Below, piece after piece: positions 24,027 through 37,665 of a DNA stretch of 64,000 nt. The stretch's first letter is position 1; each line of letters starts with the position of its first letter. The translations under genes were made by a program, and so were the position numbers. The DNA comes from Vanilla planifolia (Eukaryota > Streptophyta > Magnoliopsida > Asparagales > Orchidaceae). The notes beneath the pieces were generated by a model. That model ran no database searches and had not been told where the DNA came from. It saw only the letters and a program-made list of their open reading frames with translations. The DNA lies in NCBI GenBank assembly GCA_023846275.1, contig CM043875.1:6584626-6648625 (forward strand), written 5' to 3'.

Positions 24027-26700
24027 ACTTTCATTCAATACAATGGTAGAAGCTAAAAGAAATTAGTTGAATAGTAAGTGTAAAAAGAGAATCAAGAAAC
24101 TTGCTTAAAACATAAATTTTTAATGATATATATTTTAGAAATATACTAGAATCAAGGAATTGGTGTGACACTAGCTATAATACAACAACAATTATAAGAA
24201 ATAAATAAACATAAATTTTTAATAATATATATTTTACAACAAAAGCTTTTAATAAATGCAAATACTATTGGCACACTAATTGATGATATACAATGATGTT
24301 ACAAATTGAAAGGTAAATAAAGGATGGAAGGTTTGAGAACATAGTAGCTTTTTAAGATGTCTTAGACATATAAAATGATAGAGGTTTGACTACCCAACAA
24401 GTTTAATGAAAGTGATATCTTAGAATGTATGTTTTCTCATTAGATTATTCTATCATAATTTAATCACTTATTTATAAGAAAGGATGATCAAAGGGTCAAA
24501 TATGACTATATTAATACCTAAATAATGGTTATAATCCATTGAATAAAAAGGTTAAATAGTCATTATAGGGTCTTGACATTGATGATATTGTATGATTGAT
24601 GGGATCGTACTATAAATGATATGAAAATATTTTGTGCAAACTATATGATGAAATTTTCTATACCTTAAAAATTCTCAGTTTTAATCATAATGACTTGATC
24701 GTACTATATGATGAAATAATACAATAGCATACAAATTTGTTAAGTTTTCTTTACATCAACCTAAGAACCTAAATATACTATAAGATGATAATTATCATAT
24801 CATACAAAGTTCTAGTGTTTTGTATTTCACTCATCTTTTCGTGCTCTAATTATTAGTTAAACTATATGACAAGAAACTATCATATTATATGAATTCTCAG
24901 CTCTTATATTTTCTTATATTATCTTTAGTTTAAAGATGATTCTATTGTGCAAAAAACCACATTGTACCATATGAATATGAATATTCTTGTACTATGACTT
25001 AAAAATAATTTTCTTACTTCTACTCAAGAATGAATTAATATTGTATACATATCATACCTTACAATATGAAGGATCATATTATATGATATAATAGAAGTCA
25101 TATGACTATGTATAATTAGAGTTTTCTATTTTTTTATACATTAGGTTTTAATATTGATCATATTATATGATAGATGCATCATACTATATGATGAGCGTTT
25201 AACCTATTTGAAAGTTTTTGTTCTCCTTTACACTTATCTATATAAAGAAGTCTTAATTAATGATCATGGACTCTTAACACTTCAGAAAGATTTTATAAAT
25301 TAGTTTATAAACACAAAAGATGGTTTGTGATAAAATATAAAGTTTGTTTGAACAAGAATCATATCCTAAATACCATAAGTAACATTCTAAATGTACCAAA
25401 ATAGAAATAAAAAGTACTTATGAAGGTTTCCACACCATCAAGAGCAAATTCTTCCATGGGTTGAACACTTATTTCAATCATATCCTTAATGAAGTCCTAT
25501 AATGATATGTAATATCATAGCATCTTGAATGATCATCATCTTATACTCTTTCTAAGGCATCATTTCAAACAATATATTAGTAAACTTAACTATATGATTT
25601 TGGTATTATCAAACTCTTACATACGATCATATGGTTAATAATCTCCTCCTTTTAATAATAACAACCATCACTATGCATATTGCTTAAAATATATCAAATA
25701 AAATAATCTTAAAATACAAACAAGTAATGTAATAAAACTATTTCTACTCCCCTTTAATTTATGACATTTGTAAACTCTTCTCCTAAGTATAATCTTCTCT
25801 TCCAATGCAATAATTTGTGGGAAATACTAACCTTTTTTTCTCCTCCTTTTTGTTATCATTGAAAAGGTAATTCATTCAAAGGGTTAGTAACTTCTAATGA
25901 TATTTTAATTTTTACAAATTTCTTAGATGATAAAGGTTTAGTAAAAATAATTATTAATTATACACTTGAGCGCACAAAATTCAAAGAAACACTCTTTAGT
26001 TTATTTGTTATTTATTAAAATGATCTCTGATATATATGAACTTAGTTTGAGAATGCTGAATTGGATACCTAACAAGAAAAATTATAATAGCCCACTTAAT
26101 TAGCTTTAATTTACCTTCTAAGTAAAGTTTCATCTATTGGGCTTATGTATTTTAAGTCCAAAACTTAAGAATTATCATTGAGTGGCATCTTAAGAAGCAT
26201 GTTAAGATGGTGTGGTTGAATCTAAAATTTGAGTATACCATTATGAAGATCTCAATTCGAGAAATTCATAGATATGTGTTTTGTATTTTTTGGAGTCCAT
26301 TTAATTTTTTTTATGAATTTTTAAGGTTATAAAGAGAAAAAATAATCTAATATTAAAATATTATTTTATTTAATTAAAGGATAGGCACTCAGCTCTCCTG
26401 AGTGTTTAACCTTGCTTTGGAGTTGTATGTGAAGGAAGCCAAAAGAGAGAGGGAGACCTTGGGGAGAGGGAGTGAGGTGTTGGAGTAGATTCATCTTAAG
26501 TCCCTATAGGGATTCATCGAAATCAATATGTGATTGGAAGAGTTTGAAGATAAATAATTTTATAATTTAGTGAAGTTGTAGTGAGGTGAGCCATTGCTAT
26601 TCCTGGTTGTGGTGATCAGAAAAGATGATTGGCTTGATTGTCTAATACAATCTGTGTAACCAAGGTTAAAGAAAGGCCATCGGTCTTGTAGGGGTAAGAG
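24027..26700. other. AT-rich region with recurring ATATGATG motif
   Basis: No gene was recognised. Between about 24580 and 25200 'ACTATATGATGA' and close variants recur irregularly (24643, 24702, 24777, 24863, 25178), on both strands, separated by unrelated AT-rich sequence. This may be a decayed tandem array or retrotransposon leader. Confidence 0.45.
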
Positions 26701-26716
26701 CGATAGTAGGTGGACA

Positions 26717-27060
26717 AAGGATCATACAATATAATGTGATTATCAAATAGGTATGATTAGGTTTAAGAAATGTGTTAAGGTGATCATTTATCTAATCCCA
26801 TGTTTGATTAATGTCTTTTATGGATCATATAATATGACAAACTGATTAGAGAAGTACGATTAGTTTAGTAAAGGTGTGGTAGTGATTGTCTATTTAATCC
26901 TTTTTTTGACTAGTGACTGTTAGGAATTGGAGAAGTACAATGTTGCAATTAGATAAGTAAAATGAGTTTGGAAGAATTCTTAAATAGAGATTTCCTATTT
27001 GATCCCTTGTTTGACATGTGTATGTTAGAGATAACATATTACAATAGGGTAATCCTGTTG
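26717..27060. repeat. Degenerate tandem repeat, about 103 bp unit
   Basis: Three units share 'TTAATCC-TGTTTGA-TA-TG', starting at about 26791, 26893 and 26998, and a following 'ATTAGAGAAGTACGATTAG'-like part. The open frame read here on the minus strand (26894-27076) is a by-product. Confidence 0.65.
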
Positions 27061-27485
27061 TACGATCTAAAGACAAAAATGTTCATTTAAACTATTCATG
27101 GAAGATCTTTAGTGATTGTTTGAAAAAATATTTTATAATTTCTTTTGTAATAAAAATTTAGTTGTATAAAATAAGGCAGAATAGAAAGTGGAAAGCAAGT
27201 GTATGAATTTTTTTTAAAAGTTGAAAATAAAATATGAAATGAAATTGATGAATGCAATGAATTAAGAAATAAGAAGTGAAGAAAAAGGAAAGAAAAAGGC
27301 CATGAAAAAAATCTCTCATAACCATTAGGTAAGAAAACTAATTATCTATGATGTAAGCAGATCGTTATACTAAAGTTCTTGATTATTACTATAAAATCAT
27401 GGTGATACAAGCATCTATGGTATGAAACCATTTGAATATATTATAATTTCATGACATCACTTTGTTATTATCGATGCTTATAAAT

Positions 27486-27529
27486 AAACACACACACACA
27501 CACACACACAGATATATATATATATATAA
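27486..27529. repeat. (CA)n(TA)n compound microsatellite
   Basis: About twelve CA units are followed by GA and a TA run. Confidence 0.95.
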
Positions 27530-28182
27530 GGCTAAAAATCAGAACATATATTATGAATGAAAATAAAGAAATGTAAAGAAAAAATGAGAAAGAAAGAAGG
27601 ATATTATTGCCTAATGATCTGATGGATCACAAGAATGAAAGAAAGATGAGATAAGTTATTTCCTCTATGATTATCTTGTTACAACTTAATCAAATAGATT
27701 ATTTCCTCTATGATCCTATCTTGCAACAACTTGATAAGATACACTTTGCCCATTTTGTCATGGGTACTTAGAGATGGGGTGACAACATAGAAGACATTTT
27801 GTCCTCATCAACATAAGATGTTGGTAATTGGAGGTTGTAGGTATTTGACTTTTTAAAATTAAGAGTAAAATAGTTTAATAAATTTAAATCATAAGGATGT
27901 TAAAAAGAAGAAATATTAGAGAATGATTGATGGTCTTAAGAAAAATGATTGATGATTTTATAAATTTTTTAGAATTTTTTAAGAATATTGAAGATTTTTA
28001 AAAATTCATATAGTACGATATCATAGGATTATATATTACAATCAATTAAGAGAACTAATCAAGTGAATAGATTCATAAGATAAGATTTCATTATACAAGC
28101 ACAATTAATAACATGAACAAGTATTATAAAGCATAATTGGATGTGGATCAAAGCTGTCTAATAGATTAAACAATAGAGAGGT
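27530..28182. other. AT-rich spacer, nothing recognised
   Basis: No gene or repeat family was recognised. Confidence 0.5.
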
Positions 28183-29037
28183 GATGTAGGAGAGTTTAAC
28201 ATTAGCTTGCAAGAACACACTCGCTGGTGTCGCATTAATTCCATAAGTCTGTCAATGTAAAATTTGGTTGAAAATTTCTTCAAAAATGCTTAAAATTGAT
28301 TTTTTTTGTTGTTTTCATCACTGTCCACTATTCATCACCAAAAGTCACTATTACCTCTATCATCGACTACGTTGCCACTCATCTTCCACTTAAGTTGACT
28401 CGAAAGTAGAATCAAAGCTTCAATGCTTCTCTGCCTGTGTCGCCAGCTAAAATCAAAACCTGAAACATGTCGATCTACCCATGTAGCCCACTAAAATTGA
28501 AACTTGAAATGTCGCACCTTTCACCAATGTCACACCAAACATCCCTCATCATTTGTTGCTCATTGTTACCACCACCTGAAATGCATAGTTACTTTGAAAA
28601 CTATTTAACATTAATTAGTTTTGCAACTTTTTTTATTATTTTTTTTATTTTTTTTAAAATTACTAATAAATATTTGAAGTTGTTATAAATAAGATTATTC
28701 ATAAAAAATGGAGATGAAGATAAATATTCTAGAATAAAATGTTTCCTACTTGTGTGCTTTCGTATACCCAACTTTAGTTGGAGAGATTTCAACTTTTCCT
28801 CCCCTTGTGATAGACATGTATGAAAGGGGAGAGACATTCTATCGAGAAAGCCAACAACCAAACAAATTCTTGCTTTTTTCAACACTTATAAATCTTCACC
28901 TACCCCTTTCATTCTCTTGATCTAATCACTAAACCATCACCCTCCTTAACAAGACTTTAAATCCTAAGCTACCATATTGTTACCCTTTTAAGCCAATCAT
29001 CCCTACTAAACCAAACCACCACCTAATTGACCTTTGA
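28183..29037 (+). repeat. Truncated LTR of the element 1/2 family, inverted
   Basis: On the plus strand it starts TGTAGGAGAGTTTAACATTAG. This is the reverse complement of the right ends of the element 1 and 2 LTRs, so the copy lies on the opposite strand. Similarity can be followed through 'AAAATTTGGTTGAAAATTTC' (compare element 2), the GC-richer U3 part and 'CACTTTCACGCTCTTGATC'-like sequence of element 1, and is lost near 29037. The last 400 or so bases of the LTR are missing. No interior follows, so it is a truncated or solo LTR. Confidence 0.75.
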
Positions 29038-29039
29038 AA

Positions 29040-29527
29040 TAATAGATTATTCTTTTCTTTATAAGATTTATATTTTATCCAAATTTCATATTTTTTACTT
29101 TGTTTAATATTTTAAATAATTTACAAGATTTTCTATATTAGTTAAAAAAAATACTACTTAATTTGTAAAAATCTCTTATCTTTTGTTTTGAGGTTTAAAC
29201 ACTTTCAATTTTCATTATTTTAGTATAGATGAGTTCTTAATAATTTATTATCACATTTTTTATGTTTACCTCCCTTCTTTTAGAAGTCATATTTACTTTT
29301 TTTATTTACTTTATGGGATAAAAAAATTTAACAATCTACCAAAATCTTAAAAATCATTAAATAATTATTTGGCTTATTTATTTACTTACAATGACATTTG
29401 TAATTTTTCTCTTCCCTCCTAAGCTTTGGTCAACCTTGAAATCATGATTTTTATTTGATTTAGGTACTTTATAATTTTAAATTTGATAAATAAATATTTA
29501 AATAATCCTCTTTTTTGGAATGTTACA
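29040..29527 (-). repeat. LTR start of a further Ty3/gypsy element
   Basis: The minus strand from 29527 reads TGTAACATTCC, a common start for plant Ty3/gypsy LTRs, preceded by a purine tract AATGAGAGGAGATT (29528-29541). This pattern marks the boundary between interior and 3' LTR. How far the LTR extends left is unknown; similarity to another family begins by 29037. Confidence 0.45.
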
Positions 29528-29541
29528 AATCTCCTCTCATT
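29528..29541 (-). other. Polypurine tract preceding the LTR at 29527
   Basis: AATGAGAGGAGATT on the minus strand lies immediately before TGTAACATTCC. It corresponds to the tracts at 37567-37581 and 39078-39090. Confidence 0.45.
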
Positions 29542-30179
29542 ATAAGAATTTTTTAAAAAAAGCTAGATCAATCATGTACCTTTCTATCTTTAGTTTCCAA
29601 ATGATACCTCTTAATGATTAATATTCCATAGAAAACGTTTTCTTTCATAAACCCTTGATTCTCTTTTTCACGATCTTAATTTCTTTTTCAACATAATTTT
29701 AGATCTAATGTCTCTTCAATATTGCTTTAAAATGTGTGTTAAGAAATTCATAAATTATTTATATAGCTATTTAAGAATATTATTAAATATATGTTGTTAT
29801 ATTCTAATAACTCAATGACAAAATGATATTCAAAATTAATCTTTTAATCATTATCAAAAGTCACTTAGAATTGTCAAAACCTCATTATTTGGACCTTTGA
29901 TCTTCACCAGAATTAATATTTCCCATGACTTGTGGGCATTCTTTAACAATGTTTCATAACATACAAAATATTTTTAAAGCTTTCTTCTTATAAAATTCTC
30001 CTTAGTATTTTTTCCTACATATCTTTCAAATTTGTTTTTCTTTTGTTTCAATTTCCATAATTTGAGTTCATTTCATTTTGTGATAAGTGCACCTCTTTTC
30101 TTTTTAATGATGACTTCTTAATTTCCATATTGTTTTGTTTCTATTCTACACATCTTGATGCTTTTACAACTTCTTTATA

Positions 30180-30665
30180 TATATTAAATAGCATGGGAGT
30201 TGTTCTACAATGAATAGTCATGTAATCCCATTTAAAACAAGTATCAATTATGCTTTTTAGTAGCTACCACCACCAAAACATATAAGTTTGGAGAAGGTTT
30301 GCTTATATTTCAATATAGATTGGCCTCTTTGGTATAGCTTTGTTCAGTCATTATGCACCTTCTGTCTTACTAATTCTAGAACATGCCATTCCAAAAATGC
30401 ATTACAAAACTCCTAAGAAATTTCGAAGATGAGTTTATCCCCAAATTGTAGTCTTTACTGTCCTCTCCACTAGTGATTAGTGGCACCATCTAATACAACC
30501 ATTACCTGAGGGAAACTTTTTTGGTCATCACATTCCATGCTATAACATAACATTTTGATCCTTTCTAGCCAATCTTCCATTTGAAAAGGATTCATGATGT
30601 CTCCTATATGTGGTTGTCTTAGCCTTTTGAATTGCTCCAATATCCAATTTGCTTAATTAATTCAT
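30180..30665 (-). pseudogene. Ty3/gypsy gag remnant
   Basis: The minus strand at about 30465-30640 reads DIMNPFQMEDWLERIKML, then 12 residues further on FPQVMVVLDGATNH followed by a stop and W. This matches the N-terminal part of plant Ty3/gypsy capsid ('...W...IE..' and '...GAA..WW'); the first Trp of the WW pair is TAG, a G-to-A change. A poorly conserved Cys-rich stretch at 30200-30260 may be the zinc knuckle. Only about 0.7 kb separates this from the PPT at 29528, so pol is missing. Confidence 0.6.
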
Positions 30666-31649
30666 ATACTCTTTTCATGTTTAATAAGCATAAAATCTTT
30701 TTTGTATTACATTCTTAAAATTCTCTGTCTATTATTATGGTCTCTTTGTCCTTGAAATGGTATAGCTCTTTTATTATTTGAGCTATTCTCTTCCACCTCA
30801 TATAAATGTTGGTTTCATGATGCCTTTCTACACAACTGCTACACATTCCATAATTTAGAATTACCATGTTATCATGATTTCAAAATATAGTACAAGAATT
30901 AAAACATTCACCAAAATATTCTTCTTTATTAGTTCATACATTGCTTCAACTTAAATTGTCACATTCATCTCCATCTATTTTATTAATTACTCCTCTAAAA
31001 GCATATCCATAATTCCTTTTTCTTTATCTTCAACATGCTTTGCTTTGTATTAAATTCGTTTGTAAAGATATCTTAAATCTTGATCAGTTTGATTCCTTAA
31101 CAAATACTAATCTTATTTGCAAATATTAATGAGATTCTTGCTATCCAATCAACAAGCATTGAATTGATGTCCTCTATTCCTTATTATTTTCTTAAACTTG
31201 ATTCTTCAACATCATTGAATTGAATTCATCATAATCATTCCCAAACTTCCTTTTTTTTACGTAAGACAATATACAGTTGTCATACAATAGTATACATTCC
31301 ATTTGTACTCTCTCCCTCTAGGTCATCTATCCAACAATTAGTACTCTTGTCAATTATCACATTGTATGCTCCTCTATATTTACTACATGTTCCACCTTCA
31401 TTTATTCCTTAAATAGTCTATCAATATATTATGCTTCAATCATCTAACATACTAATGGTCAATCTCTATGTATTGTACCTTTAGTTTATAGTTCTACTAT
31501 ATACAAAGGAATATCTGATCCTCAACTTCTCTTATTTATACTAATGTATTATACATTACTTATAAGCCTCACATAGTTGAATGAATCATTTAACTTAGTG
31601 AAGTGCTAAACTATTTGGCTTAGCTAATGTATTGGCATTATTTTTAAGC

Positions 31650-31970
31650 ATATCATACATTTTTCTCGATTTCCTATCTCTTAAGTGTGTACTATTCACT
31701 CTGAACTAAATGTATCATATGTTATTTATTATTATATCATACATTATTCTCGAGATTACTCCTTATGTATGTACTATTCATTTTGACCTTAATAATTATA
31801 TGTTATTTATTAACATATCAATCATTTTTCTAATGTTTAACCCATGTAGATTATAGTTAATGTATCACATGCAAATTTACATCATATCATACTCTATTCT
31901 TAGTTCTAACTCATAAGACATTTTCTCCTGCTTGATGTATAATAATTTAGGTTTATTGTATCGCATGTCA
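31650..31970. repeat. Degenerate tandem repeat, about 70-84 bp unit
   Basis: 'ATATCATACATTTTTCTCGA' and variants start units at 31650, 31734, 31815 and 31884, each followed by a 'TACTATTCA'-like part and 'ATGTATCATATGTTATTTATT'-like spacer. It is noncoding. Confidence 0.65.
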
Positions 31971-34900
31971 GGTTTGTTTTGACAATTATAGTTATGAAGT
32001 TTTTTTGTATTTTCTAGGGTTCTTGCATTATACATTACATATAAAATGAGTAACAATATCCATCAAATAATAGTGCAACATGTGTGTTTTCCTTTTACAT
32101 CTACTCATGCTTAGCACCTGGGTTATCTTTTTCTTAATAAATTTTATATCTTAGGTTGTAGGCATCTCTAAAAAATCTTCTAAACCATTTCAACCTATCT
32201 TTACACCAATTTTACTTCCCATGTTATTTGTATTCCTATGATTCTCCACCATAGCTCTTCAACTTCTATGATACAACATTTATGGAACCTAGTAGGATCA
32301 ATAACTCTTCAAATTATTTCTTTGTAAAAATTTGCTCATATAATCAAATAATGGAATTCAAATAAAACAATAACCAATCTACAATGTTCTTTTTAATGAG
32401 CTTTATATGATTTTTTATCCAATTGTAGTTACATTGTGCTGTTTATGCTTGTCCATTTTTTCCTTGGTCTATATCTGAGATATTTAATATGGATTGTTGC
32501 TTGTTCTTAATTCATAAAAAGGATCACTTATTTTGGGTTTCTCCATTAGGTTGCGGTGAAGGAATGCTTTGAGTAGTGCTTAAACTTGTTGTCTTGGAGG
32601 TAGATGTAGGGTCTTCAGAGTGAGTCAAATCACCTAAAAATGTCTTGTCATTGCCTTTGCATTTACATTTTACTCTTGCTAAACATAAATTGCTTAAGCA
32701 TTTGCAAAATGTTATTTGCTTCTATTTTAAAAAAATAACAAATTTTGCATAAAAATTCACTCCTCACTTGGTGTGCCTCATGGACCAATATATATATATA
32801 GACAAAAATTGGATCCACATAGAAATCCATTTTAGAAAAAGTAGAAAACCCTTTCCTATTAAAATTATTTACCATATATTTAAAATGAAGCAATCCAAAA
32901 TTTCATTAAAATAAAAACCATATTTAATTACTATAAAAAGCATTCAACATTATTTTATAAATATAAAGGATACCAACTTAGGTAAACATCATTTTACAAC
33001 TATTATGTCTCAAAATAACTCTTATTATCAAAGTAAAATCTCATAAATCTAAATGATTCCAACCTAATAAATAAGAACTAAAGAAACATTAGATTATTAT
33101 AATACATCATCAATTACTATAATTGCTAATAATGCCTCCCTATTTTTTAACATATTATTTTATTACTATTTTTCTTATTTATCTTTTCAAATCCTTAACC
33201 ATGATGGAATCAGCCACAGTAATAAAATATGGAGAATGCATCATCTAAAATTATTTTACACTTTTATCTATTTGTGACTTCTTAATAAAGCCACTTATAT
33301 CATCAATTACTTATAATAACAAAATTAATAGTAAACCATCTCATAATACTCATTTGCATTACTAATTTGGTTCTTTAACTTCCTTTTGTTTCATATTTTG
33401 AAATTTATTCCTTTCTAATTTCCTATTCAATTCTTCCCTTTTAACACTTTTGATGTAGGACAAGCATGAGTAATTTAACATGAATATAGAGAGAATGAAT
33501 TCATAAAACAAAAGTGTAATTTGGGCTTCAAATGTAAAAATAAAATATTTATCATAATCCTATTACATGAAGCCCATCACATAAATCATTCTATGAAAGC
33601 CCATATGTAGCTAACTTTGGGCTAAATAAAGAGTAATCATCTAAACACCCATTAGAAGTTATGACCAATAATTTACAAAAGTAAATAGAGCTTATCGAGA
33701 TTCCATTTAATAGCAATGTGCTATTGGTGGTCAGTTCTTTTATAAAACATATGTGCTAGTGCTTTCTTACTTTGTTAAAATATGTATAAATGAGTTTTAG
33801 TGAGTGTTAGTGGTTGTAGTGAAAGACCATATATAAACTTATAGAACTGATAAAACTGATATAAATCTTACTCAACATATAATTTTAGAAGAATTAATAA
33901 TTATATCATAATATGATTATTCATTATATCTTTATTAGAGGGATGTTTAGAAAAATGATCTAATTGTTAGAATCTTATTTTTGAAGTATATAAATTATAC
34001 ATCCTCTGGTTGAATCATAATGACTTATTTTAATTTAGACACTATCCTTGGGTAGTACACATAAAACCAAGATGGATTTTCCTTATAACTATAATTTCAT
34101 TATCCAACTCAACTTGGAACATATCATTTGAAAGCAATTCAATAATTAAACCCTCATGAATCAATTTTTGTTCTTTCATAACATATAAATTCTTTTTTAA
34201 GCATCAACTAATAAAGGGGGAATTTTGTAATACATTTCTTCTTTCTTGCTATTTTAAATTTTTAAATTAAAAAATAGTAAATTTGAGAGAAAATCAAGTA
34301 AAATCACCATATATAACACAAATTTTCTTTTCCAATTTTTTCTAGTTAGGCTTCATCCCATTCCTCCTAAATTCTTAGGAATTTCTTGATAGCTAAAATA
34401 GATTCATAAATCAAGTTAGGTTATACTCTTTAAATTTATTTTATTAGTATTTTTTCATTCTCAGCACCCCTTTACTTTTTTTTTCCTTTACTTCCTTATT
34501 TTAACCATCCTAAAAGAAAATTTAGTTAGTATAGACATTTTGCTTGTAGTTATTTGCATAGCTGCTTTAGTTATTGATTTTGATGCTCCACTCATTTCAT
34601 GAAGTATTCAGCCCAATTTCATAATGGATTCCCAATATTTGGGTGACACTTTCCCTGAGCCCATACATGTTTTTGTTAATCTAATTGTAACAGCTTTGTT
34701 AGAAAAGATACATACCCATATCTTTCCACCACAACGTGTAGATCACGTCAATGCACTTCACCCTGCTTCAATTTGTCTAACAGTAATCCAAGTGAGCTCA
34801 TGGGCTTCAAGAGCATATCTACTAAAACAAATATGATCACCTCAACAAGATATTCCCTTCATTCTATCTCTATCTTTTTAAGAAATCTAGTTTTTTGGGG

Positions 34901-35599
34901 TTTTCAATTAAAAGTTGTTTCTATTCCATCTCTATAGAACTGGGCATGAGAGTTTCTTCTCATATAGCTCTTCACAAATGAAATGACTCCTTTTTCATAA
35001 GCTTGTAATCCTAGATATACATTATTTGATTTCATTATATCTTGATTCAAAAAGGAGAGGTAAGAGAAAAAATAAAAAGAGGAATAATAAATCATTTAAT
35101 ATTTAGATATTGTAATTATTTAGAATTTAGAAAATAATTATATATATACTAATTGTGTGATATTTATATAAGAATATTTAAAATATAAAATCTAAAGTCT
35201 ATAAAGATATAAAATCTAGAGTCTATAAAAAATAAAAAGATGTCTTAAAATATATAAATAAATATCATCAAATTAATAAACAAATATTAAATAAAATATA
35301 ATAAATGAAATTAGTGTTTGTAGGCAAGTATTAACACCATTCTGGAATATCTTTTCTTAGTTCATTCCCTCATCCAGCCCAATGAATCATTAGGATCGAT
35401 TGATTTTCAATTCAATCTTATGCAAGCATAGGTTCCATCATTCCTATAGTTTCTCCATTAATGATTAGGGTTAAACTCCATGATGGAGCTCTCACAAAAA
35501 TTGGCTATTTGTCTCCAAGTCAATATCCTTAGTTTTTCTTAACCCAAAGCTCAATTCTTTCTTTTTTATTTTTTATTTTTTATTTTTCTATTTATGTTA
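31971..35599. other. Unassigned region, probably retrotransposon-derived
   Basis: No domain could be named with confidence. The minus strand at about 32500-32640 is open and rich in Ser, Thr and Pro, which suits a gag N-terminus but proves nothing. A TGTAGGACAAG sequence at 33471 resembles the LTR start of elements 1/2, without further similarity. Open frames at 34624-34836 (plus) and 34904-35095 (minus) have fairly balanced composition but match no family I know. Confidence 0.35.
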
Positions 35600-37564
35600 T
35601 TTATTTATTTTTATTTATCTAAAATTTAAACTTGCAACGTATCCCATTTCATAAGTTAATTGAGCCTTACACATATAAGGTATAATATCCTAGGTTTACC
35701 CAAGAACCTCAAGTTCATTTGAATCCCCAAAAAGGGGTCAATCATAAATCCATATCTATTAATATGAACCTATTCTTCAAATAATTTCAATAGCTAAAGA
35801 AAATTTTATTTTATTATAGTAAAGACAAAGCAATTTTATTAATGTTTCTAGCACAAAATAAAAGAAACAACTAAAATATACAAGTTTTATTGACATAGCA
35901 ATACATTATTATCATATTAAATATACAAATCCTAATACACTATTTCAAATAAAAGCCAGGCCAATGATGTTTGTAAAATCAATCTTTCTCACTACTCCTT
36001 GGAATCCCATGATGTAAGTAAACATTACTTGAAATATACTAACTAAATATAAGGTAAGACAATTGTGACAAGCTAAAGAAGCAAAACTACATAGTCATGT
36101 ATGCAAGACAATACACATTTGGGAAATAATATATGTTAGATTCATAACACATCAATGTGAAATAAACAAATAATAAGAATTTTTATGATAAAATAAGCAA
36201 ATAACATACACAAAATGCATTGGCTTGAACCTTTATTTCTAATCCCTTATTACTTTATTTCCAAGTTTTCCTTGAGACTTTTTTAACCATAGAATCAATG
36301 TTCTATATGATCAAATTTTCATCACCAATACATGGCTTGCTTGGTTTTTCTTTCATGACTAGTTGCATCCATAAGGATCATGGCATTCTTGGAATACCAC
36401 TTTTAAAGACACTAATTTCAAAATATCATATAAGTGGGCCTTGAGCTTCTACCTTTATTCCATGTGGATTTTTATAATAAAAGCTTGTTCTTCTTAGATG
36501 ATTTAATCATGACCATTTAAACACTTGTTATCCTTAAATAACCCTATGCACTCTTTCATCTGCCCTTATATTTCTTTTTCTACTCCATGCAACCATACAA
36601 GTGAATGCAACCACACAATAATAAAGAAGCACAAAATATAATCACATCATGAAGGTTATCATGTAGTAGGAAATTCAATTAAACTCATCCATGAGTTTTA
36701 ATCATCACATAAGAAAATGGCATTCAATTTTCAAAGGACATAGTAATCAAAAGCATAATGAATACATAGAATGCCTACCTTTAATTCCTATTGTAGTGGA
36801 GATGTCATGAGGGTTCAGTTTTCCATGTTTTTTGCTTTTTCACGAAATTCCTTCCTAATTTGATTCCTTTCCATTAAAACCCCACAAGATTTCCATATTC
36901 CTTTCTCAAAATGTTGCTTCAATACCCCTTTATTTCTCATCTAAACTACCTCACTTGTGTCATACACAAGTAGTTGGTTCCCTTTATTTCATCGATTATA
37001 TATTTAAGATTTATTTAAATAATAACGGTTTAGTTAAGACCCTATACCAATAAATATTCTTTGAATTTTTTTGTTCCAAGCATTTTCTTAAATATTTTTA
37101 AAGAGATTTTAAAATGAGCTTTATATTTCATACCAATTTTGTAAATTTTTACATTATTTGATATTTTAATAATAGTTTTTCAAATTATTTGATTAAAATA
37201 TTACTATTTTCCCTATTTAGGTTTGTTAATTTGAAACATAAAATATTCTCATAAAATTAATTCATTTGTATGCATTAATTTGTTTTTCCATATTTGAAGT
37301 TTTCATGTTTCCTTTTAGGAATCATACCTTATTTTGGTTAATATAATAAATACTATGGATAAAATAAATTACCAAAAATGACATAAAAATAATAATTTAA
37401 ATTAAATATAGTTTTTTAATCTTTAACAATGTTACAAATTTTCTTTTATCTTATAAAATTCAACATATCTTATGGTTATTATAATTTTGAAAAATTAAAT
37501 GTTAAATAAATTATTTTTTAAAAAAAATTATTCAAATATTTTTAATAGATTTGGGATGTTGTAA
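35600..37564 (-). repeat. 3' LTR of the outer nested Ty3/gypsy element
   Basis: The minus strand from 37564 reads TTACAACATCCC, close to the TGTAACATCCC start of Ty3/gypsy LTRs, and is preceded by a PPT and the integrase C-terminus. The part 35770-36540 is similar in the same orientation to 52500-53300, where a PBS marks the other LTR. The left end near 35600 is an estimate. Confidence 0.5.
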
Positions 37565-37566
37565 AT

Positions 37567-37581
37567 CCATTGCTCCTTATT
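37567..37581 (-). other. Polypurine tract of the outer nested Ty3 element
   Basis: The minus strand reads AATAAGGAGCAATGG just before the LTR start at 37564. Confidence 0.45.
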
Positions 37582-37665
37582 AGCACTTTGTCCTTAAAAT
37601 CCAAAACAAATAGTAATGTGCTTTATGCCTTGCTTCTACAACTCTCGATTTTGCTTTCTAATTGA

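Noticed and set aside
24580..27060. CRISPR-like array
   Set aside because: Repeats are degenerate, spacing is irregular or unit-length tandem, no cas genes exist, and the DNA is plant nuclear.
28467..28885. Overlapping open frames on both strands
   Set aside because: Both lie in the truncated inverted LTR (28183-29037).
33471..34020. LTR of the element 1/2 family starting TGTAGGACAAG
   Set aside because: Only the first dozen bases agree; the following sequence does not match either LTR.
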